In this document: positions 56,361 to 64,000 of the stretch, piece after piece
How positions within the stretch are numbered: the first letter of the stretch is position 1
How the letters are laid out: each line of letters begins with the position of its first letter
NCBI RefSeq assembly: GCF_933775445.1
Contig: NC_065874.1
Span: forward strand, 30,884,501-30,948,500
From: Argentina anserina
Taxonomy: Eukaryota; Streptophyta; Magnoliopsida; Rosales; Rosaceae
Length of the DNA stretch: 64,000 bases
Direction of reading: 5' to 3'
The notes under the pieces: model-generated
Database searches by the model: none
The model's input: only the letters and a program-made list of their open reading frames with translations
What the model was told of the DNA's origin: nothing
Made by a program: the position numbers and the translations under genes

Positions 56361-56363
56361 TAA

Positions 56364-56704
56364 GAGCATCTCTAATGAAAGAGTTAGATATTTAATTTGT
56401 CAAATTTGAATCTGAGATATGAGGTAGATTATGACTACTTTGAGAAATTTACACTCCAATAAAACTATTAAAATAAATATGTATTTTTATTAATAACAAT
56501 AAGAGAGATTGTGGTATGAATGCAAGTGAGAATGAAAGAGAAATCAATCAGAAATTAAATGACTAGTCTTTTATTTTGTCAAATTTAACATTGTAGTTTG
56601 GAAGAATTCTGTATCAAATAACTTCATTGTTGAAATTGCATTTCAATAGTCAATTATAGTTGTTGGGGATCAATGTAGAATTTGACTATATTGTGGAGAT
56701 GATC
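56364..56704. mobile_element. PIF/Harbinger-like MITE
   Basis: The left end GAGCATCTCTAATGAAAGAG and the inverted right end GATCATCTCCACAATATAG are related to the GAGCATCTCCAAC-type terminus common in plant PIF/Harbinger MITEs. The element is about 341 bp, AT-rich and non-coding. The flanking triplets are TAA on the left and TAC on the right, one base off from an exact 3-bp duplication. Confidence 0.5.
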
Positions 56705-58439
56705 TACGGATCATTTACTTCATGACTTTTTCATCTTAATGTTTTTGCATGTATAGATAAAACAAGTTAGGATATAATTTAGATGTACAGTATGTTAAAC
56801 TTTCAACCACGTTCGTCTATATATATTCTTCATCGGTTTGGCAAAACTATTAATGATACACACGTTCACATATACATAGACACACAGTACGTGGTCAATC
56901 ATTTGTCTCATTTTATTTTTATTTTTTTTGCGGTACAAAGTCAAAAAATTTAATAGCTCATCAAACAGTATAAGAAATAATACACCCATAAGAGTCGACC
57001 ATAAGAATTACTCCCTATGAATACCCAACACCTAGCTGCATCTAGATCCCAGATAAACAAAAGTGCATTCACCTTCTAAAAACAATTTATAGCGTTTTTA
57101 TTTCAGTACTCAAAAGATTTAGAAGAATAATAAAGGTTACAACCAAATTCTCCGAGCACTGTGACCCGGACTCTCTAATCCCACTTAGTAGAAAGAGAAA
57201 CATGCTCCTCCTTCACTTGTTTGACCTTAACCAACAAAGCCCCAATAAACCAGGCCCATTGCAAACTGATGTTGGTTTCGTTAGACCCAAACATACTATA
57301 GCCCGCTAGAAAAAAACCCTAGGAGCCTAGCAGTCGGGTACAATGTTGTCACCGTCTCAATGCTCGAGGGAGGGAACTCACATTCGGCGCCAAATCCTAG
57401 CCGCAAGCCCGATGATCTCCAAATCTTTGATCTGATGACGTCACAATCTCGCCGAGAAGCCTAATCCAGACCTCCCTTGAATTTGGGTCTGGATTTGGGT
57501 TCTAAGACTCCTAAACTTGTTTCACGCTTGAGAAAGAGAAAATCCCACTCTTCAACCGTCAATGTAGGCCTAACCCGTTCCGACGACATACTTCGATTGG
57601 AATGCCCTACCAGCACCGCCAAGTCATGATTAGTGTAGTGGAAGATGAGTAATCCTTTATTTTGTACAAATTGGAGAAATCAATTACAAGTGGGGGTATG
57701 TTCTTATCTATAGGAGAAAATCACGATTGTCATAGTTACTGAGGGTCTAGTTATACGATTATTGGGGTCAGTAACATAATTACTGGGGATCAATATTTTA
57801 TAATTTTGGGTTAATGGAGGTCAAAAATTTATTCCGACGAGTGGTGGCCGGAGTCCGGCAACTGTGACCGGACTAGAGTCTAGTGATCAGAGCTCGGATC
57901 CGATAAGGTTCCGACAAAGTGGTATATTTCATCAATTTTCTCTCTCTATAAGCGTTTAGATAGATGAGAGTAAAATAGTCTTAACAATATATAAGATCAT
58001 AATTGTGTACTATTTAGTCAAATAGTTGTAGATACTCTTAGAGTGATGATCACATTTTGAATTTTTTTCCATTCAAATAGTTAATAAAGAGTTCAAATTT
58101 GTATCAATTTGGTCATTTTTCCTAAAAAGAAATACCATCTTATTAGCTAGCAAGATGATGCTCGACATTGAAGCTAGACTTTGAAGTGAAAACTTCCAAA
58201 TGACATGTTGAATACTTGAACTAACTCAATCTTTATATCTAATTCCCCCAATAATATTGGGTAAAACGTTAACATATGATTTGGTTTGATAGACTAATCG
58301 AAATGTCACACATGGTTCAACGTTAAGATATGGGACAACCAGACGTGAACACCTTAATTTCTCTTCTAGAACGAGGTAACTACGTACCAAAACTAATTAA
58401 GATCGACCAATTTCATCTCCATTTCTAGTTTTTTTTTTT
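56705..58439. other. Intergenic without recognised gene
   Basis: The stretch 57150-57620 is GC-richer and reads like degraded coding or LINE leader sequence, but no motif could be identified. No other feature is supported. Confidence 0.4.
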
Positions 58440-58499
58440 AACACGTACTGGTGAATTCCCCTTCCTTTCGAGCTTTTTCTCTTTGCCTTCTGAGCTTTT

Positions 58500-58860
58500 C
58501 TCTCTGCCTAAGCAAACGCCACGTGAAATTGCTTACGACCTCACAGCTCTCTTTTCTTGCGTGGAAAATTTCCCCAACCCAGAAACCCTAACTATTGGAC
58601 ACGCGTCAGGAATCCATACACGCCAACTTCCCCCGACCTCAAGTTAATAGACACGTGTCAAGAATGACAAATGAACAGACGTCTTCCGGCTCCAGAAACC
58701 CTAATTACAGGACACGCGGCGATAACTGACAAGTCCAACTGTAAAGAGATAAGCATATGCTTAAGTAGCTTAACGATATTGCTCACGAAATTCTTCCTTA
58801 GTCACCAAGAACATATATCATCGATCAGCTAGCTAGCTCCAAAAAGGTGAATACCCAACT
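58500..58860 (+). promoter_or_regulatory. Promoter-like module with G-boxes and telo-boxes, no gene assigned
   Basis: Two palindromic CACGTG G-boxes occur at 58520-58525 and 58652-58657, and the related GACACGCG occurs at about 58598 and 58710. AAACCCTAA (telo-box) occurs near 58582 and 58695. A degenerate unit of the type AAACCCTAA..GGACACGCG..(C/A)AA repeats about every 110 bases. Downstream is a leader-like stretch (58790-58850) ending in AAAAAG|GTGAATACC, which could be a splice donor. No coding region follows, so this may drive a non-coding transcript or be a stranded promoter. Confidence 0.45.
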
Positions 58861-58974
58861 CCGTACGTAGAGATTTTCATTGGTTTGAAGTTTAACCACC
58901 TTGTCAACCTAATTGAATATTCTAGTTAATTACAGTCCAAGCAGATTATGGAGCCTAATTATAATACTGTCTCT

Positions 58975-59905
58975 TATTTTGGACCTCACGATCACCTCTA
59001 AAGTAGAAGTTAGGACATGTGAAGTGCCAATTGCCAGAATCTAGAATGTGTTTCATGTTGGCGTGTCCATGATCTCCCACAAGATACGAATACCAACATA
59101 TAATGCATAATGTCCCAACAGTCGTCAATATGTTCTTGTACTAGTTGCACTAATCTCTAGCTAGCTATATATCTCCAATAATATTCATAAATAAGATCAC
59201 AACTCCTAACCTTAAAGTACTTAATGCACCGAATTCCACATGTTCAATAATTAAATTTTACAATTTAAGATCTTTTACGATAACATTATGCTAAAAATGA
59301 TTATGAAAGAAATCCAACGTCATCTACGGCATAATTTCTGATAACACACACACACACATATATATATATATACTCACATTATAATTAATCGACTATTCTA
59401 AGTCTACACAAAACGCAATTCTTTTTTGTTAAATTCTTTAAGGTGACATATATAACATGTTAGATGAGTTGCATGTTGCGAGGTGGACGAAGCGGCGTAT
59501 GTGTTTAATGTTCGTACAAATAACAATAGGCGTGAGTATTCATCGATATTTTCCTAATTTCACATTACTAGTGGTTGATTGCACCCGAAATATCTTCAAA
59601 ACTGAAGTAAAAGGCATGATTGTCGATATTTTAATCGAAACTCTGATGCTTCAATCCCATGCTCTATTGCTTCTATCACAAAAAAATATTTCTTATTACA
59701 ACTAGTTCTTTTCAGTCTTCAGCCAATCAGTATTATATATAGATAATTATGTCTGTTGTTTTGGACCTCATGATCGACTTGTAACGAAGTTAGCTAGGAC
59801 ATGTGATGAAGTGGCCAAAATCCAGAATGTGTTTCATGTTGGTGTGCCCATAATCTTTCTAAAGATACGACTACAGATATAGATAATGCATTTCTTCTTC
59901 TCGCA
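58975..59905. repeat. Pair of ~140-bp direct repeats, 780 bp apart
   Basis: Bases 58975-59125 and 59755-59905 share TTTTGGACCTCA.GATC, AGTTAG..AGGACATGTGA, CCAGAATGTGTTTCATGTTGG and (C)CATAATCT..AAGATACGA in the same order. The pair looks like a local segmental duplication lying just downstream of the G-box module. There is no coding evidence. A (CA)n(TA)n microsatellite lies between them at about 59346-59371. Confidence 0.65.
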
Positions 59906-61440
59906 TTATAAACTCGTGGTTTCCCAATTTCTGCATATTATAGTTTCACGTCGGTTATGTTATATGTGATGGAGAAGAGTAGCGACACGTCGATTCACCA
60001 AAAAGGCCATCCACAAGCCTCGTGGCATATCCAGTCGATCAAGACTTCCAAGGCATCTTGTTGTTCTTCTTCTTCTTCGTTTTGGCGCCGTCCAGTTCTG
60101 TTGCTCCGACGTGGACCAAACGTTTTGCTCCGCGTCATGCATGTGGGACCGACCGACAATTAACCACCTCCTGCTGCGGCCATGACGCATGAATTGCGGT
60201 CACAATTCACAACCGGGTTTTTGGCTCCTTCAAAATATTTGGCAACCGATTTTCCACCGTTTGCTACCATTATCCACTGGCGCCGTCCTCATCAATTGGA
60301 TTCCAACCCTTTGGGGTTTTCCTCTTCTTTTTTCATTCACTTTCACGTTTCAATCATTATTCCAAGGATATTCTGTCATCATTGATCATCCCATCTCTAC
60401 TATGTTTTGAAATGATTAAACGTTCCTAAATACTACACACATATGGCTTCAAATCATGGGAAATTTGTGATTGATAGTGTAGCTACGTAGTGATTGATAA
60501 TGTTTTTAAAATGAGAATGGAATAGCTCCACATCTTAATTCAAAGATTTATTGATACAGAACAAAGACAAAGTCACACTCAAGAAACATATACATTCACT
60601 ATAATTGTAGATATATACAGCTATAGAAACTAATAATCACATCCTCATTAATTATTAATCACGCCGTTAACTTCAAATACTCAAATGCAACTGCATATTG
60701 TAATGACATTTTCGGCTGAAGTGAAATACGATTAAACTTCTAACAACATAAAACATAGCTACCCAATATTATCGTTATATTTTGACAATGATAGTTATTT
60801 TTAAGCTAATCAATTTTAACACATAAACATAATTTAACTAGAGTTATTTTCTCTATTCTCTCTAACTATATTTAACTAAAATTAAATTTAATTTTTAAAT
60901 AACTAGTATAACAGAAGTAAAAATTATCATAAATTTTGTTTAACAGCTGATTTTTTTCAAAATAGTAGGTAGTCTCTAGCTTGGAGATACCCTAAGTAGA
61001 TACGTAGTTCTAACTTCAAATATGCTCCTACAAACTGCGTTCATGGTTCAATGTTTCAACAACCTCATTGATATAAATAAGGGTTTAAATAAGCACTCAT
61101 ATCTCCACCTTACTAAACAGCCAGCTTGACTGCCACACCAAAGACTATGAATATATATATATATAAACAAGTCAACGAATCGGAGGGTCCTGATCTTGTT
61201 ACCCACCAAACCCTAAAATGCTTCTGGCTCTCCCAGAATTCAATTGATCTTTCGTCCTCACCACAAACCCTCCACTTTTGTCCCTCTCGTCGCGGCCATT
61301 ACAACCACATGTCACAAAAATATTAACCCCCAAAAATTCAAACGGCCCCGATCATTCCCTCACCTCCTTCGTTATCAGGATAAGGATAAAACCCAGTATC
61401 TTCCTCCAATTATTTTACGTAAACACGAAGAGGCAATTTA
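59906..61440. other. Upstream intergenic region of the MAPKKK gene
   Basis: A CATGCATG (RY) motif lies near 60138. At 60960-60998, TCTCTAGCTTGGAGATACCC resembles one end of a PIF-like MITE, but a partner end was not found. Open frames of 60-76 codons at 59957-60410 lie on both strands and are not recognised. Confidence 0.4.
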
Positions 61441-61449
61441 CAGGTGCAG

Positions 61450-61457
61450 TGACGTCA
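61450..61457 (+). promoter_or_regulatory. TGACGTCA bZIP-binding palindrome
   Basis: A perfect TGACGTCA palindrome lies about 135 bases upstream of the TATA box of the MAPKKK gene. This is the classical TGA/CRE-type bZIP site. Close relatives (MAPKKK17/18) are known ABA-responsive genes, so a bZIP site fits, but use in vivo is unknown. Confidence 0.55.
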
Positions 61458-61484
61458 CCAAATGCGCCCCTTTTATCCATTTCT

Positions 61485-61498
61485 GGGGGGGGGGGGGG
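61485..61498 (+). other. Run of 14 G residues in the MAPKKK promoter
   Basis: A pure (G)14 homopolymer lies about 90 bases ahead of the TATA box. It could form an intermolecular or slipped G-quadruplex, and its length is probably variable between individuals and unreliable in sequencing. Confidence 0.85.
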
Positions 61499-61585
61499 AA
61501 GAAAAAGAAAATTTCCAGGTCATCACGACCCGACCCCTCCTAGTTCAAACAATCCAACGCTTCGAAACTTCACGGTTCACACTCG

Positions 61586-61593
61586 TATAAATA
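61586..61593 (+). promoter_or_regulatory. TATA box of the MAPKKK gene
   Basis: TATAAATA, followed by CCCCGCCCTTC, lies 79 bases ahead of the start codon at 61665. Confidence 0.75.
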
Positions 61594-61664
61594 CCCCGCC
61601 CTTCTTCTTCTTCTCCAAAATCCACACGCATTTTTCTCTCTTTTTAAAAATTGAAACCAAAGAA

Positions 61665-63071
61665 ATGGAGAAGAAGAGTTCTCACTTCAGTCAATTCCAC
61701 ACAGCTTCCTGGATCAGAGGCAAGTGCATAGGCAGAGGCGCGTTCGGGAGCGTCAGCATCGGAGTTAACAAATCTGACGGTGGAGTCTTCGCCGTGAAGT
61801 CAGTGGATCTCGCCGCGTGTCTCCCCGGCCAGGCGGAGGCGCTGGAGAACGAAATCAGGATTCTCCGGTCGCTGTCGTCGCCGTACGTTGTGGAGTATTT
61901 AAACGACGATTACACGGCGCCGTCGTGCCGGAACTTGCACTTGGAGTACATGCCGGGTGGAACCGCCGCGGAGTCTGCTGCTGACGTGGAGGAGAGTGTG
62001 GTACAGTCGCGGACGTGGTGCGTGGTGTCGGCTTTGAAGTACGTACACTCCCGTGGGATTGTTCACTGCGACGTCAAGGGGAGGAATGTTCTGGTGGGGC
62101 CCGACCGGAACCAGGCGAAGCTTGCGGATTTCGGCTCCGCCGTGGATTTGAATGCGGACGCGTGTAGGGGGAGGATTTTGCCACGTGGGAGCCCGCTGTG
62201 GATGGCGCCCGAGGTGATCAAGGGGGAGTATCAGGGGCCGGAGTCCGACGTGTGGTCGTTGGGGTGCACGGTGATCGAGATGGTCACGGGGAAGCCGGCG
62301 TGGGAGGACGAGGGACTCGAGACGCTGAGACGGATCGGGTTGTCGGTACCGGACTTCCCGACCCGGCTGTCGGAATCGGGTCTTGATTTTCTTGACAAGT
62401 GTCTGAGGAGAGATCGGAGAGAGCGGTGGAGCTGCGATCAGCTGCTCCGGCATCCGTTTTTAGCGTCGGTTTCGCCGAATGCGGCGGCGGATTCTTCGCC
62501 GCGGTGCGTGCTCGACTGGGTCAACTCGGAGTTCGAAGACAACGAGTTCGAAAACGACGAAGAAGACAGTTGTTCTTCTTCTGATCACGAGGCTTCCGCA
62601 AAGGAGCGGATTGGTAAATTGGCGTCCAGCTCAGGGGCAGATTGGGAATCTGAAGAAGGGTGGACGGTGGTGCGGGGTTGTGAACTTGTAGGAGTGGAAT
62701 CCGGCGCGTTTTCGCGGGAAGAGACGAGTTTGGGATATTCGGATTGTGAAGGGGCAATTTCGGAAGGTGAAAGTTGTTGCGGTGGCGGTGGCGGTGGTTT
62801 AGTGGAGTGGGCACGCAATGAGTGTGATACGGTTGGGTCAAGTGGTTGTTGGGATGGGCCGTCGGGGGTGGAATATTCGGCGGTGGAGGAGAGGAGCGTC
62901 GGCAATAGAAGATCAAAGTCTTGTCATCATAACTGTAACGAGTGTAATTTGTGTACAAGCATATGTTTACTTTCACATCCTTTTGGGGTGAAAATGAATA
63001 AATTAGTCGTTTTCATAACCTGTTATATTGTTTTACCTATATGTTATCTTTTCTCTGAGTTATTTACTTGA
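61665..63071 (+). CDS. MAPKKK17/18-like (MEKK-subfamily) protein kinase
   Basis: An intronless gene of 468 residues from ATG 61665; the open frame extends further upstream only through promoter sequence, past the TATA box. The kinase domain covers about residues 16-268: glycine loop IGRGAFGSV at 22-30, ATP-anchoring Lys45 in FAVKSV, catalytic loop HCDVKGRNVL at 134-143, DFG at 155-157, GSPLWMAPEV, and the subdomain IX form DVWSLGCTVIEMVTGKPAW. The HCDVK loop and the acidic, Ser-rich C-terminal tail match the MEKK-type MAPKKK17/18 group, which acts upstream of MKK3 in ABA and wound signalling. Residues 275-415 are low-complexity acidic, with a Gly6 run and VEWARNECD. The last 25 residues (from MNKLVVFITCYIVLPICY) are strongly hydrophobic, unusual for this family. 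They follow AT-rich sequence that looks like 3' UTR, so a lost stop codon is possible. Confidence 0.95.
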   Translation: MEKKSSHFSQFHTASWIRGKCIGRGAFGSVSIGVNKSDGGVFAVKSVDLAACLPGQAEALENEIRILRSLSSPYVVEYLNDDYTAPSCRNLHLEYMPGGTAAESAADVEESVVQSRTWCVVSALKYVHSRGIVHCDVKGRNVLVGPDRNQAKLADFGSAVDLNADACRGRILPRGSPLWMAPEVIKGEYQGPESDVWSLGCTVIEMVTGKPAWEDEGLETLRRIGLSVPDFPTRLSESGLDFLDKCLRRDRRERWSCDQLLRHPFLASVSPNAAADSSPRCVLDWVNSEFEDNEFENDEEDSCSSSDHEASAKERIGKLASSSGADWESEEGWTVVRGCELVGVESGAFSREETSLGYSDCEGAISEGESCCGGGGGGLVEWARNECDTVGSSGCWDGPSGVEYSAVEERSVGNRRSKSCHHNCNECNLCTSICLLSHPFGVKMNKLVVFITCYIVLPICYLFSELFT

Positions 63072-64000
63072 TAATTGATATTACGTGTTGGGTAGGACTC
63101 ATTCACTCATATCTTTCTGTTTTGGGTCCCAAAGTGGATTTAGCAAAGTCTTGTAGTAGTGAAATATCCCAAAAGAGGGTTCAAAAATTTTGGCAGGGGG
63201 AAAGGGGGATTGAAGATTTGGGACGTTTGTGAAAGGGTCCAAGGAGGCTACCGACTGGCTCTTGGACACCAATTCGGATTAGGTTGGGTTGGCTAGTGGT
63301 TACAAGTTGGTTTGCAAGTGTTTTAGGAAAAGTTAATAGTGGAGGATTTGATCATAGTATCATTCCAGGATAAGCATTAAGAAGACAAGAACTAAAAGCA
63401 AAATAGGAAGAAGCCCTATATGACCATTTGAAACCTTGAATAGGTAGACCTACAAATAGTCTTGTTTGGAATAATAAGGTAAAACGACATACAAGTTTTG
63501 GTGGAGACAATTATTGATGCCATAGTAGAGCCGCATAGGTTTAGTTGCACGATATTTCCTATATATCCTAAAGTTACAGTACTGTGCACTTGAATTACTG
63601 TTCATTTTAAAAACATTTATGCCACTAAACTGTTGGCCTTTCGGGTTGAATTTTGACAAAACACAAACAAAAACCGCTGCAGCACGCGGCCTATTTACTA
63701 GTCATAATCTCATGTGTCTAGCTAGTTTCTTTTTGTTCATAAAACATGAAATGACTCAATTATGAAAAAAGTCATTTTCAAATACAACCCCATGTAATAA
63801 TTCTTTTAGATAAATGCAATACTATGAAATCTTCTCATTCGTTCACCACCGTCCTCCCCATCGACGCAGGCGTTGAAGAGTTGTCTCCCTAACTTGATAT
63901 CAAACAATTTGGATAATTGGTCAAGTGCCCTGCTATTAGCACGCCTTTTTTACTATTAACACGCCATTTCTCACATAATTTACCTTAAAAGGTGATGTCA
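63072..64000. other. 3' flank of the MAPKKK gene to window end
   Basis: The first part is the probable 3' UTR. A minus-strand 69-codon frame at 63450-63659 has no family features. Nothing else is recognised. Confidence 0.5.

Noticed and set aside
61899..62453. Minus-strand 184-codon open frame inside the MAPKKK gene
   Set aside because: It is a GC-rich shadow of the kinase-domain codons on the other strand and has no start context or domain.
1..64000. CRISPR arrays, bacterial operons, riboswitches or prophage
   Set aside because: None seen; gene structure with introns and the repeat families mark this as plant nuclear DNA.

Overview
This is a plant nuclear window, clearly a eudicot. The coding genes have short phase-conserved GT-AG introns and TATA boxes, there is a plant-type tRNA-His, and the intergenic DNA is AT-rich and full of plant transposon families (Copia, Tat-like Gypsy, Cassandra, CACTA, hAT and PIF-like). 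The Cassandra and hAT sequences and the gene forms look compatible with Rosaceae, but that is an impression and was not tested.

Seven host loci can be supported. (1) A five-exon TBL/PMR5-family wall-polysaccharide O-acetyltransferase, + strand, 6109-8826. (2) tRNA-His(GUG), - strand, 9186-9256. (3) A complete 13-exon glutamine-dependent asparagine synthetase of the ASN1 type, - strand, 13531-10055. (4) A tiny three-exon gene for the small subunit of serine palmitoyltransferase, + strand, 40385-41453, easy to miss because no exon exceeds 85 coding bases. (5) An F-box/LRR/FBD-type protein, + strand, 43183-44739. (6) A clade-B PP2C phosphatase with a MAPK-docking motif, + strand, 51804-53429. 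(7) A single-exon MAPKKK17/18-like kinase, + strand, 61665-63071. The PP2C and the MAPKKK lie about 8 kb apart and belong to families on opposite sides of MAPK signalling. There is also a spliced fragment of an IDM1-like acetyltransferase domain (4112-4480).

Layout. 1-2400 is the 3' half of a decayed Copia element, followed by LINE debris. 5.9-13.8 kb holds the TBL, tRNA and ASN genes. 14-22.8 kb is gene-poor, with three tandem foldback elements joined by (TA)n tracts, a truncated Copia LTR with its primer-binding site, and a hairpin that would fold much better as minus-strand RNA. 22.9-39.3 kb is one nested transposon complex. Its base is a Gypsy element on the - strand (two 462-463 bp LTRs, gag, protease, RT, RNase H, integrase) with an extra coiled-coil ORF on the opposite strand between integrase and the 3' LTR. 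That antisense ORF is interrupted by a 4145-bp CACTA element with a perfect 3-bp target duplication and by a 604-bp Cassandra TRIM carrying 5S rRNA-like sequence. 39.5-53.5 kb holds the ssSPT, F-box and PP2C genes with a hAT-type MITE (perfect 8-bp target duplication) and LINE scraps. 53.5-61 kb is mostly non-coding, with a promoter-like G-box cluster that has no visible gene. 61.4-63.1 kb is the MAPKKK and its promoter.

All splice sites were assigned by reading GT-AG boundaries, keeping frame and comparing with remembered family conservation; no alignment was run. No CRISPR array, bacterial operon or plasmid feature is present.
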